Positions 33,250 to 44,790 of a stretch of 64,000 bases of DNA are shown here, one piece after another (within the stretch, counting starts at the first letter, position 1; the number at the start of each line of letters is the position of its first letter). Position numbers and translations under genes: made by a program. Origin of the DNA: Epiperipatus broadwayi (taxonomy: Eukaryota; Onychophora; Udeonychophora; Euonychophora; Peripatidae); contig JAQFVV010006221.1 of assembly GCA_028023455.1 (NCBI GenBank), positions 2,422,001-2,486,000 of the forward strand, given 5' to 3'. The notes beneath the pieces were generated by a model. That model did not search any database. It had not been told where the DNA came from and saw only the letters and a program-made list of their open reading frames with translations.

Positions 33250-34248
33250 AGATTAAAAACTGATTTTGAAATATCTACATATATTTTATATAGGTTTATT
33301 AGTTGTTTATTTGATATCTTGTGATATTACTTTTTAACATTTTTTTTAGTGAACTTATGTTTTGGAAAACTGCATTGTATTCTGTCCTCAGTCATATGCT
33401 TTTAATAAAAGCTTCAATATTATACTTTTCTAAAAGTGTCATCCAAATAAGTTTTACAATGTAAATAACTATAAAATATTTCTTCAGAAATTCTGTCATT
33501 ATTTATTCACTACTCATACCTAATTTAATAAAGATGTGCATAATAATATATTCAATAGTATCACATGAGGAAAACCTAATAATATTTTGTTTTAAAATGT
33601 AAATGTAAAATCATAATATAAATTGACCCTTGTGCTGTTGAATACAATTTTTTCAATACTTTTACATAACTTCAATAAAGGATTCACAATATCACTTTTG
33701 TATAATAAATTAAACATAAGTAATTTATGTTACTGTGATAAAATAATATATTCTTTAATTTTGTAAATGCATCAGAAACATATTTAACTACAGATGGTAA
33801 TGAAACATTTAAGAATCTATCTATATTTAAAAAATTCTACTATGTTATTAAAAATTTAGATTTCTGATTTCTTTCCTACGATTGGATACCAAACACTCGA
33901 TTTTTTTGAACAGTAATTACTAAAGCAAAATCTCATTACATTGTAATCAAAATAATTATAACATTCTGGAGATCATTATTTGGATGGGGAAAAAGTAGCA
34001 TATTGAAAATCTAGAAGCTAAAAACATGAAGTTTTTGTATTTGATAAATTCAAATCAAAAATTCCACATACTATCTATTTCACACACTAATGTTTGAATG
34101 ATGAAATCACTTACAAAGCTGTTTCAAAACCCACTGTCATAAAAAGAAAAAATAATGTTAGGACCAGTACTTTCTATTTAATATCAATTTTCATTTCAAA
34201 TGCCTCAAACACCAATGATGGTGATTTTTCTACCATCAAGTTGCAACC
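33250..34248. other. AT-rich stretch, nothing recognised
   Basis: The plus-strand 73-codon frame at 34094-34315 has no motif and runs into the family C element. Confidence 0.55.
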
Positions 34249-34405
34249 ATATAACATGAATAAAATCAAGTCATATATCACATGGCTTATATTGCTTGTA
34301 TTTACAAATATGTAAAATAAAGGGCTTGCTAATAACTCTAAACAAGCTTTTTTTTATATAATAAATGGTACAAGAGAATGCATTCAAAATCTTTATCTAG
34401 GATTG

Positions 34406-34462
34406 TCTCCATTCCCAGACCAGTTTTGAGCTATGTCTCTCATCAGTGAAGGGCTAGGACAT
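34406..34462 (-). ncRNA. Hammerhead ribozyme C1 (decayed)
   Basis: Minus strand: CTTCA, CTGATGA (complement 34440-34446), helix II GAG..CTC, AAA in place of GAA (CTCAAAAC from ancestral CTCGAAAC, a CpG change), ACTGGT, C, TGGGAATGG. G12 is lost, so inactivity is expected. Confidence 0.65.
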
Positions 34463-34818
34463 CAGATTCAAAATACCAACTCAAGCCAAGCATTTATCTA
34501 ATACTTAACTATTAAGTAGATCTGAAATTTTTAGACATCTATATGTCTTCAAATCCAGCTTTCCAACTGAAATAGCTATATGAGACTGAACTAAATTCAC
34601 ATACACCATATATTAATAACCTTAGAAATCTAATATAGCCAAAGCCTCAACAGTCAAATTATAATATTAATATAATCAAATCATACATCACATGACTTAC
34701 ATAGTTTGTTTTTATAGATATGTAAAATAAAGAGCATGCTAATAGCTCTAAACAAGCTTATTTTATTATTTTTTAATGATAAATGCCACAAGAGAACACA
34801 TTTAAAATCTTCAGAATT

Positions 34819-34874
34819 ATTCTCATCCCCAGACCAGTTTCAAGTTATGGCTCTGATCAGTGAAGAGTTAGAAT
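34819..34874 (-). ncRNA. Hammerhead ribozyme C2 (one core change)
   Basis: Minus strand: ATTCT, TCTTCA, CTGATCA (G8 to C), helix II AGAGCCATAACTT, GAA, ACTGGT, C, TGGGGA, AGAAT. Helix I has six pairs plus ATTCT/AGAAT beyond an internal loop. The G8 change should inactivate it. Confidence 0.65.
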
Positions 34875-34925
34875 ATCAGATTGAAAATACCAATTCAAGT
34901 CAAGCATTTATATAATACTTAACTA

Positions 34926-34962
34926 TTAAGCTACAAATCAAAACTGGTCTGGAGATGGGGAT
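34926..34962 (+). ncRNA. Hammerhead ribozyme C3 (3' half only)
   Basis: ATCAAAACTGGTC then TGGAGATGGGG. The CTGATGA half is missing because the inverted piece starts here. Kept as a boundary marker. Confidence 0.5.
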
Positions 34963-35236
34963 AATCCTAGATAAAGATTTTGAAGGCATTCTCTTGTAGC
35001 ATTTATCATAAAAAAATAATAAAATAAGTGTTCAGAGCACACTCTTTATTTTTTATATAACATGAATAAAATTGTGGATAGTCAGCTATTTTCAAACATT
35101 ACCATAAAGTTTTTAATAAAATAAATCAAATAACTTGACCAAACAGTGATCTCTATATACAAAACTATATCTAATGCTTCTTGATTATTTAAATTTACAA
35201 TAAATATCTGATGACCATTCATGAATGTTAGCTTAT

Positions 35237-35488
35237 TCAACAAAGTTCTTGAATTTTGCTAAAATGGGTAATAATATGATAACTACTGCAATCTTGTCTA
35301 TTTAATTTTTTTTCAAACTTAAAAACGATAGAATGATCCTTAAGATCAGATGGCATAACATAATGGTTCCATATATTCTTAAAATATTCAAATAATTTTG
35401 AGACTAATGTATCATCACAATATTTTAATACTTGGATATTATGTTGTTCTACAATATTTATACATTTGAGACTTAACATTAACTTCAT
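35237..35488 (-). pseudogene. LINE reverse transcriptase fragment
   Basis: An 83-codon minus-strand frame. Its middle (LFEYFKNIWNHYVMPSDLKD, then IVFKFEKKLNRQDCSSYHII) matches the non-LTR reverse transcriptase stretch 'iWn...P.dWk...ivp.yKKg...dC.nYR.I.ll..'. The Y(R/H)xI position is changed. Only this RT segment of the retrotransposon remains. It acted in target-primed reverse transcription and is a dead remnant, lying between the family C element and another LINE in the opposite orientation. Confidence 0.7.
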
Positions 35489-36118
35489 TAATCTATATAT
35501 CTTGGATAGGATGGATATATTATTAAAATATATTTAAATTTTTACATTTTTATTTGTCAGGCAGTTAAAATAGTCTTTTTATTTATTTAAAATATCACCA
35601 TAGATTTAATAAGATTATATTGTGTTAGGAACTATTTGATGAAGGAAAACTAAACTTTGAATAATGGAAAATATGTTGAAAGTATGGAGAAGATGGAAGA
35701 ATGTCAATAGTTAGGAAGGGCAAAATGCATATAGAAAATTAATAATGAACTAAGGTGAGAACACATTTAGCAAAAGGCAAATGGCTGGAACAAGAAAGAG
35801 ATAGAAGTACTTCAACAGACAATAATATATAATTTATAAAGAAAAGAAATGGATAATGTGTGAAAAAGCTGCTAAGAAAAGAAAAGGATTAATTGATAGG
35901 ATGACACTGAAAAGATGAAAACAACATCTTTAACATCAATTAATTATAACTTTGAAAGTGAAAAAAATGTTGAAGTAGTTGATAAATGTATGAACATATT
36001 GATAAAAGATGTAATTAAATCAATTAAAAAAATGAAAAATAATAAAGCTGTTGTATCTGATATACTATCTATACATTTTTTGAAAGAGATGGAAGAAACT
36101 ATTATGAAAGAAGTCATT

Positions 36119-36121
<3 letters not shown>

Positions 36122-36179
<58 letters not shown>
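36122..36179. repeat. (TA)n(TG)n compound microsatellite
   Basis: About 14 TA followed by about 14 TG units, inside the LINE remnant. It explains the YIYIY/VCVCV end of the overlapping frame. Confidence 0.95.
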
Positions 36180-36181
<2 letters not shown>

Positions 36182-36249
36182 TTTGGTGTAAAGATTTTTG
36201 ATAGACTATAATTCCAATTGTTGAAAAGAAGAAAACTGTTAGATGTGAA

Positions 36250-36362
36250 GAATACTGGATAATAAATTTATTTCACACTTCATAAATATTACAGAGAATT
36301 TTATGAGAATACTGGATGATAAATTTATTTCATACTTCATAAATATTACAGAGAATTTTATG
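36250..36362. repeat. 57-bp tandem duplication within LINE
   Basis: GAATACTGGAT(A/G)ATAAATTTATTTCA..CAGAGAATTTTATG(A/G)GA occurs twice in a row with two differences. Confidence 0.9.
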
Positions 36363-37459
36363 GGAAGATAGAATGTCATATTAGAGGGGCATAGTTTGGT
36401 TTTCAGAGAGGAACAAATACAAGAGATGCTATTGTTGAGAGAGAGATTGAAAAAGATAAATTAATATATGTTTTGTGGATTTTGGAAAAAGCGTTTCATA
36501 AAGTAATCTGAAATAAACTTATAAATATTTTGAAAAATAAGAAGATATTTTATAAAGAGAGAAGATAGATTTGGAGTATGTTTAGTGGGCAAATAATAAG
36601 AATCACTTTGGAAAATAGTGAGACTGAAAAAGTATTAAAAGGGGCATATCAAATAAATATTTAGATTGTGAAAGGGCTAATATTCGAGATAGAATAATAA
36701 AATGTATAAGATTTGTAAGTGATATGGCACTTATAATTGAGGATGAAAAGAATCTTAAAAATATGATGAATAAATTGAAGGAATGAAGTATAGAATAAAG
36801 ATTAATGTTAAAAAGATCAAGGATTTATGAATAGAAATGAATAAAAATACATGTTGGAATTCATAATAACAAGTCAATACATTTAAATATTTTGGGTAGT
36901 TGGTTGAATACAGCAGGAAAAAGTAAAGATGAAATTAAAAGAATAGCTTTGGCAATAGAGACATTTATTAAAAGAAAGAAAATATTTTCTACATCTTTCA
37001 AAAAAAAAACAAATTAAACAAATGATTGTTTGGGGTTGGAGTAAATTATTGCATGGTTGTGAAATGTAGGCAATGATTAAAATATTCAGAACAAATTGGA
37101 GACTTTTGAGATGTGGTCATGGAGAAGAATGGTGAAAATTAATTGGATGAATAAAATGACGAGAAAGTTTAAAAAGAGTAAATGAAAAAAGATTGATTGA
37201 AGAAATTAGAAATAGAAAGAGAAACTGGATTGGACATGCACTAAAAAAGTAATAGAAAATAAAAGATACTTTGGAGGAATGGTGAAACAAAAATAAAAAT
37301 TGAAAGCAGTAAAACATCACACGATCACTATTTCCTAAGTTTATACAAGCTGTTAAAACAGTATGAAACTCTCCATACAGTAGTGCCACTCAATGCAAGT
37401 CTCAGTAATCAATGAATACAATAAGGTTTGTGCATAAAAGACTTATCTAGTGCCTATAC

Positions 37460-37519
37460 ATCCAACATCCTCAGAATAGTTTCTAGTTTGTAGTTTTCAT
37501 CAGTGAGGAGCCTTGGATC
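37460..37519 (-). ncRNA. Hammerhead ribozyme B1
   Basis: Minus strand: ATCCA..TCCTCA, CTGATGA (complement 37497-37503), AAACTACAAACTA, GAA, ACTATT, C, TGAGGA..TGGAT. Helix I is complete (6 bp plus ATCCA/TGGAT). Helix II is poor and helix III has one mismatch. Confidence 0.7.
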
Positions 37520-37897
37520 TTAAAGCACTGTGCCTAGATCTTAAGAACTAATGCAACTATCCAGGAGCCATCTTTTAAGTATTTAATTAATAATAAAGTT
37601 ATGAGTCCAAGATAAAAACAATAATGTTTTCAATGCAAGCTCATTTATGTATAGTCATATAGATCTAAACCTACTTCAGTATTTATCCATTTTAGTGTCT
37701 TTTGTTTTTTGCAAAGCAAGGTCACCGTCATCCTAAAGTAGGATTGGTATAAAACTACTAAAACATCACATGATCATCATTTTCCAAGCATAACAGTCGC
37801 AAACTCTTCATACAGTAGTGCCACCCAGTGCAAGCCTCAGTAATCGAGGAATGCTATAAGGTTTGTGCATAAAATCCCTATCTAGTGCCTACTCATC

Positions 37898-37952
37898 TAA
37901 TTACCCAGAATAGTTTCTAGCTTGTGGTTTACATCAGTGAGGATCCTTGGAT
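37898..37952 (-). ncRNA. Hammerhead ribozyme B2
   Basis: Minus strand: ATCC, TCCTCA, CTGATGT (A9 to T), AAACCACAAGCTA, GAA, ACTATT, C, TGGGTA. Likely weak or inactive. Confidence 0.6.
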
Positions 37953-38332
37953 CTTAAAGAACTGTGTCTAGATCTTAGGAACCAATGCACACCCTCTAGC
38001 AGCCATCTTTCACCTATTTAATTAACTATAAAGCTATAAATTCAAGACAAAAACACAATAATGTTTTCAATCTAAGCTCATTCATTTTTCTAGTCATGTA
38101 GATCTCATTTTATTTCAGTATCTATACATTTTAGGGTTTTTGCTTTTTTTAAAAAATACAGTCATGATTATCCTGTTGTCAGGCTTGGAACAACTACTAA
38201 AAGACCACATGTTCACCAATTATTAAGCATAACAGTAGCAAACCCTCCACACAATAGTTCACCCAGTGCAAACCTCAGCAATCAATGGATGCAATACAGT
38301 TTATGCATAAAAGCTCTATCTAATACCTACTC

Positions 38333-38390
38333 ATCCAATATCCCCAGAATAGTTTTTAGCTTGTGGTTTATCAGTGAGGAATCTTCGATC
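38333..38390 (-). ncRNA. Hammerhead ribozyme B3 (decayed)
   Basis: Minus strand: TTCCTCA, CTGATAAACC (box loses GA), AAGCTA, AAA in place of GAA, ACTATT, C, TGGGGATA. Helix I is still paired. Confidence 0.6.
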
Positions 38391-38440
38391 TGAGAACACT
38401 GCACATAGATCTAATGCAATCGTCCAGCAACCATCTTATA

Positions 38441-40200
38441 TAATATTTTTTTTTTGTTTTCCAGCCTTTTGTTAATACATTGGTAAATTATTCAAAAAAA
38501 TATTTTACCTATGAAACAAAAATAATGGTGTGAATCAAATTTAATGTGAGTGTAAGATTTTATAAATAGGTGAATTGAGGTGTCATCTTGAAAGAAAAGA
38601 TTAAAGCATCAGATGTTTTATAAACTATAAAAAATAAAAGCAGTAATCACTTAATAATATCGTCTTTTTTCTTTGATTATGAAAATAAGCAAATTTATTT
38701 TCAATTTTGATCAGGAAAATACCAAGATTGGGAAACTATAATAAAAACAAAATTAAGGAAAAAATTTGATAAATAAAAATATTTTTAATTACTAGACAGT
38801 AAGCGAATTCTAACATTCAAGAATCTTGTAATATAATATAATGACTTTTACTTCCACTAAATTTAAATGATTTTCAATTGAAGAAGGTTAAGAAATTAAT
38901 TGAAAGTATTTCTGCTGTAGTCCCGTTATACATTATTATTTTTATTACAATTATATATGCATAACTGTTTTACAAATAAATTATTTTAATTTTTTATAAA
39001 ATTATTAATAAATGAATTTATAGTTTATTTTTATGTTTGAGTAGTATGCAATAATAGATAGCGATACACAGTATTGTAATACTTTGTCTCAAAAATGTAT
39101 ATAACCTATTAAAATTTTTTTGTCAAAAATTTAATCCTGTTTTGTTTCTTTTTTTTTTTTTAAAGAATATTTAAATATTTCACTCCACCCTCCACCCATG
39201 TTGCCTCATATATTTATTTATTTATTGCAATCAAAATGTTATATACAGTTGTACTTATATTGCCTAAAACAATTTTCTTTTTAATAAGCATCTGATAGTA
39301 ATAACGATTTAAAATAGAATATGCAATTTAAAAAGAATTAGGGTAAATATTAATTTAGGTTAAACATATACAATAACTATAAATTTATACACTTTTAAAA
39401 GGCATTGTTAAAATTAAATTGTATACATTTTTTATAGTGTTATATTTGTAGTTTTATTATCAGGATATTTAAATAACAAAATCTACTATTAAAACTAAGG
39501 CAAAATGCTATTATTATATTTTGTGAAATTTTGAATAAAATGTTGCCAAGAGCAATATTATATTAATCAGTCTACTTCCCTACCTACCCTGACTCTAATC
39601 TATCTATTAATTTATACATCACCCCATTTGTCAATCTATTTATCTGTCATCTGCTTATCTAACTACCTAGCTATTTATTTGTCCCTCTGCCTATGCCCTC
39701 ACTTATTCTGCTATTTATTTCCCCACTCCTTCTACAATTATTTTCCTCCTCCTCTATTTCCATACTGATCTATCTACATTTATATAAATGTATAATTAAA
39801 TAAAATATATTGGCTATTTACTTTATGCAAATAAATGTAAATAATTTACTATATGCAAATAAATGTAAATTGTTTTCGTATAAATTTAAGCAAAATAAAT
39901 ATAATAAAAAGCTAATTAATTTTTAAAGTTTTTTAATATTATAAATAAAATTAAATAGAAGTAAATTTAAAGTAGGAAGGTCATAAGTTAAAAAAAATTG
40001 GTAGAGGAGTAATATTTTTTTTTCTTTCGTAGAATTTTATGGTCCCTTCTTTTTGAAAAGAGTTTTTTTTAATAGTGTGAAATGTTTATGATAGTTTATT
40101 CATTCATTTTTTTTTTAAAAAAAGTATAATAGGTACATGCACACCCAAACACTCAAATATATGCAATTTTTTTCAATAAAATCAGACTGTCCATTTTCTT
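38441..40200. other. AT-rich stretch, nothing recognised
   Basis: T-rich and A-rich tracts (38445, 39150, 40020, 40110). 39570-39780 is unusually pyrimidine-rich (CTACCTACC, TCTATC repeats). No coding or mobile signature. Confidence 0.55.
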
Positions 40201-41280
40201 GACCTTCACCTTATGGCTAACCAGATGCAAGTTAATGTTTGGACATTTTAAAAACACTCCACTTCAAGTTTACATCAAGCTACTCACACAGGCTAAAGTC
40301 AGAGACTCAGCCCTTGCACCTCAGCTGTTACATAGAGACACTTGGGAAAAGATTGAGCTTCCAAATGAATAACCCACAATTAATATCAAAACTGTGTAGA
40401 ATGTATTCCTTTTTTTAAATCTGTATGTTTTAAATACAATGTAAACCTTTCCAGTGTATAAGAACACTTCATGTTTAAATAAAATTAAAAAAAAAAATTA
40501 TTCCATAAGTGTGTGACAATAACAACAGTAACAATATTTTATAATAAATTTATTAAACAAATTATCATGAAAATCAATATTGTTACATAGCATAAAGTAA
40601 AAAATATAAAGTAATTCAAAATGTAGATAAAATTTTTACAAAGATGTTCACGGAGAGGATATGACACGTGAGAAGGCATAATACTAAAATCTCAGCATAC
40701 TAATGACCTAAAGCTATAACACATGTTAACAGCCACCACGCTTATATACATCAGGATCAAGTTTTATCCTGTAGGCATAATGTTAATTTTAGCAGAAAAT
40801 AAAACAAATGATGAGACATAGCAGACACTAGTGAACAGCAAATGAAAAATGAGTGCAATTTCATTTTAAGGCAACACATGGCATTACTGTATTAATATCA
40901 CAAAAGTATCACAATGGTTATATATATTAGGGAGCATGAATAACTCCAACTATTTTGGGGAACTATTTGGTTCCATGTGTCAAATAACCTGGACATTGAG
41001 GCAAGAAGCTGGTCATGTATTTTGATTTTAGTTAATTTTCTGATGATATAACTATTTTCATGAAAATTGGATGCATTAAAAAGTTTGCAGCAGTGAGCAG
41101 TCCACATTGAATGGGTAATAAAGAGTGAAAGATGGATGGTAGCAACAGATCTTGTATCAGTACTGTCTTTAAGAGAGTTGATGAGATAGTAATTATTTTT
41201 AACGTTATTAAATAGAATACTTCTCGTATTTAATATTATTTTAAAACAATTTTGACAAATGATACACTTAAGCATATTAA
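40201..41280. other. Moderately complex stretch, unidentified
   Basis: 40200-40350 and 40640-41280 are less homopolymeric than their surroundings and include a 125-codon minus-strand frame (41275-40898). The product has no domain I recognise, so I do not call it a gene. Possibly an old transposon or non-coding exon. Confidence 0.35.
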
Positions 41281-44279
41281 AATATCTATAAAATGTGATT
41301 AAGGTGATACAGTATTACACAGACATACCTTAGATATTTTATATTGTTACAGAAGGTAGAACTTTATTATTCCAAACTCATTGAACTTTGATTCTTCTCA
41401 GAATGGAACATTTTAAAGATTTGAACAAAGGCACTCAAATGATTAAAGCATCTAAGAAGAGAAAATGGTTTAAAAGTCATGTAAAAATTAAGAATTTTTT
41501 AAAAATAAATTTAAACAATATAATGTAATTTATCAGTGTAATTAAAATGTAATTCATTAGCATAATTTACTGAATGTAATTTATTGCTTAATATTTTTCT
41601 TTGCTCATAACTAACCCTAAATTTATTTTCCTTTTAATAACAAAATTCAGATAACTAATATTTCATTTTACTAACTTTTTGAATAAATAAATTTATCTAA
41701 TGATGCCAAACTTCATTGTTAAAGATAAGAATTTCATTTAGAAATTTATTTTCACATTTTTAAAACATTAAATATTAACTTTTAAAATATCTACCACTTG
41801 AAAACTTACTTTTATATTAAATAATAATATTATTATCAATATAATTGTAAAAATAAAATGGTCAAATATGGAGAACTGTGTACAAATTTCTCATTGGAAC
41901 CTATTCAAAATAGGAAATCAGAGTCTGCTGCTAATAAGGTTAACCCTCTAGCATTCTGACAGATTTCTTTGTTCTCATTTGCTTTAAACTTTCACTTTAA
42001 TATTAAACCATTATTATTTATCAGAATATAAAAAAATTGACCTCATTTGATAGATATTTTTGTTTAAAAATTAAATAATTTTTTTAAACATCACATTTGA
42101 TTTTCAGAATTATTTAAATAATTAGATTTTAATCAAAGCAAAATGCTGTCACACCATCAAATTTCAAGTGGAGTGGATTTAATTTTCAAAATAAATGAAA
42201 TCTTCTTTGTTTGATGTTTGTTTTAAAAAATTAAATGAATTATTTTTAACATCTAGTAAATCTATTAATTTATGCTTTAAAAATGTAAATTATTTTAATA
42301 ATTTTTATGATGTTGCTAAATATTATAACTGACTTTTAAGTGACATCATTTCTAGACAGTTGTATTTCCCATGATAACATTACACAAAAGAATATATTAT
42401 TTTATATTTAAAAATAAAACATTTCTAAAAAAAAAATATTTAATAATATATATTTTTGATTTCTAATAATTATTGCACAATTACAATACAAAAATAATCA
42501 TAAACTTTCCCAAATATCAAGTTTTTAAACCATCATAATATTTTCTCAAAGTAATCTCACAAAGTTCAAGATAAGCAAATATACAATGACTAGGCATCAA
42601 GTTCCCATGTATTAGATTATCCTAATATCATTTGATTTTTTTGAAATTAAAATATTAGAAAAAATATATATATTTTAAAGCTGTAAAAGAAAATGTTAGC
42701 AAAATTTCTTAATAGAGGATAAAAAATGCAAATTAAATTTTTAGATTTCTCAGATGTGGGTCCAATACCTGGAAGATAGTATCAATTAAAATTAAAAATA
42801 TTACTTATTGTTGTTAAAAAGTTTTAAGATAACTACTTTACTATTTGACAAAGGTATTTTTAGTTTGGTAAATAGAAACTATTTTTTCTTTCCATAACAA
42901 ACTTTTAAGAATTGTCTTTTTTTAAATAAATGTTTTCAAAGAAAATCTTTATATGATGTAATTTTTGATTTAAAATGTCTTTTATAAACATACTGCAAAA
43001 ATAACCTTTAATTTGTAAACAAATTACTGAAAATTACAATTTTTCCATTAATTGATTTTGGACTAAAATATTCAACTAATCAGATGTTTTCATCTCTATT
43101 GGCAACTAGGTTATCTTCCTCAATGCATTGCCAATCATTAAAAAGGCTATTGTCATTGTTTAAAAGATCTGTATAATTCTGACATCTTCAGAATTATTTT
43201 TCAATTAATATCTTGAAAATTATAGTTGCATAAACATTTGTTTATAGGTAGTCTTAAAATAATATAGAGAAAATATAGCAATCACAACATCATCGTAATA
43301 CTCAAAAACACAATATCTGTCTGAGATCATTGCTTCCCTGGTTTATCTGGTTAAATTGATTTATTTTTTAAAATTAAATTTATTACTTACATTTACTTGA
43401 TTATGAAGAAATTTGGTACCACATACGTGGCCAAAAATTCAATAATAATGTTACATTCTTTTTGCATAATGTTCCATAAATTATGATTTTGGTTATATAT
43501 GCTGATAGTATTAGATGACTGATGTCACTGTTTTCTGCTGCCATTATGAAAATATACATTTAGCATACAATTACAAATATTTAGCTTTTATATTTTACTC
43601 ATAATTAATAACTAACAATGAATAAACTAATCTGATTTTTTTAATAATTTAACTTTTTTATAAATTAGTTTATGCATGTAAATTGTAAATTTTTTATATG
43701 TTCGCTATATCATGTTGCAAAAATAAAAGTAAGCAAATACTAAACGATTCATTATCACTGATACTGTGTTAACCCTTCTTTTGAGGTAAATTTTTAATGT
43801 AGAATTTTCAACTTTTTGTATTTTATAAGCAGTTGGGAGTAAATGTGTGATATTGATATTCATGTAACATAGATAAACATGCCTAGATTTGATTTTTTTG
43901 AAAATTTAAATTTATTATAAATTACTGCTATGTCATAATAGCTGATTGCACATGACCAAAGCTATTGGACTTGTGAATTTTAGAATAATAGTATTCAATC
44001 TAGATAATAAATAAATGAATGAAAACAGACTAGAGGAGCTCTTTATTAAACAATATGTAGTCTTTAATAAGAAATATAAAAAATTATGAGATAAAAATAT
44101 TATGCCTATCATATGATACCTTTCAATCACTCAGTAATAATTTTAATAGAGCCAGATTACATGGTATAACTTTGCAAATAGTAAAAAAAAATTAATAATG
44201 AATATAAAAATATAACATCTAAAGTATTTGTATGTATTTATTTTTATTATGTTTTTAATACATTATAATGAAATGCAAA
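41281..44279. other. AT-rich gene-poor stretch
   Basis: No repeats beyond short TA and homopolymer runs, and no coding signal. The minus-strand frame at 43933-44130 is hydrophobic and AT-driven. Confidence 0.55.
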
Positions 44280-44790
44280 AAGTGTGGAGATTTATGGCAT
44301 ACTAAATAGAGTATCAACAGTAGTTATTAGACTTAATGAAAGACATCAAATGCAAATATTTCCTATTTAAGCACCACAAGTTCATTTCTAATAGAGAAGT
44401 AGATGAGTTTTTATTTAGATGTACAGAATACTTTTGATCAGATTAAACATTATTTGGTAAACAATTAAAAAATGAAACTGCTGTTGAATACAGAATCAGA
44501 TATATGAGACATAGGCTTGTGGAAATTACCCCCCAAATACATTAAAACAATTTTTTGAAAAAATTCAAAGTAGAAATGGATATAGATGTATTCAAGTGAA
44601 GACACAGCAGAATTGGACTATACTTCAACTAATAGAAAATATGTATTATAAAATTGTTATATGCTTAACAGATTTCAGTCAGAAAGAGTGTGAATCACTC
44701 AATTCATAAGCATCCCTAGATTTTCTAGGAAGACAAAAAACTATGATAAAAATAGTCTTAGCAATTGATACCTTTAGTATACCAATAATT
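44280..44790 (+). pseudogene. Decayed LINE endonuclease-domain fragment
   Basis: Broken plus-strand frames show RVSTVVIRLNERHQMQIFPI followed by APQ (compare '...irl..r...iiqvYAPt' in the exonuclease-endonuclease-phosphatase domain of LINEs). Further on come KWI*MYSSEDTAELDYTS and NRKYVL*NCYMLNRFQ (compare 'KWTWiSPdG.tkneIDYIltn.ryi..d..vlnrf'). The catalytic stretch between them and the SDHR motif are not recognisable. No RT part follows. Confidence 0.6.

Larger units (their letters stand above)
34267..35054 (-). mobile_element. Family C hammerhead retroelement, dimer with inverted 5' piece
   Basis: An exact 18-bp duplication ATATAACATGAATAAAAT flanks it (34249-34266 and 35055-35072). Two minus-sense units lie 414 bp apart (CCCAGACCAGTTT at 34414 and 34828). 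An inverted piece (34926-35054) ends inside a third ribozyme. The 3' end next to the duplication is the complement of CAAGTCATATATCACATG. Non-coding. Confidence 0.88.
35640..37300 (+). pseudogene. Decayed LINE (endonuclease-RT type) reverse transcriptase
   Basis: Frame-broken plus-strand blocks follow the order of a non-LTR reverse transcriptase. 35760-35890 encodes an AKGKWLEQE..YKKVKE-like linker. 35915-36120 has IKSIKKMKNNKAVVSDILS. A (TA)n(TG)n repeat interrupts at 36122. IPIVEKKKTVRCEEYW follows, with a 57-bp tandem duplication at 36250-36362. Then come FGFQRGTNTRDAIVE and a WILEKAF motif (about 36390-36500), RFVSDMALIIEDEKNLKNM (36701-36780), FKYFGSWLNTAGKSKDEIKR (about 36880) and WSWRRMVKINWMNKM...NRKRNWIGHA (37100-37240). 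The palm motif YADD is replaced by VSDM. Many stops make it non-functional. A family B array begins at its 3' end. Confidence 0.85.
37312..38440 (-). mobile_element. Family B hammerhead retroelement, tandem trimer
   Basis: Three minus-sense units; the ribozyme landmark CAGAATAGTTT lies at 37472, 37906 and 38345 (spacing 434 and 439 bp). Each unit repeats ACATCAC(A/C)(T/C)GATCA, CAGTAGTGCCAC, GTGCATAAAA, the ribozyme and ATGTTTTCAAT. The array abuts the 3' end of the LINE remnant (35640-37300) and ends 5'-truncated before a T-rich tract. No inverted piece is present here. The minus-strand frame at 37117-37389 crosses this junction and is not a gene. Confidence 0.85.

Noticed and set aside
25048-38440. 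Repeat clusters as CRISPR arrays
   Set aside because: Units are 400-470 bp without short regular repeats and unique spacers; the genome is eukaryotic.
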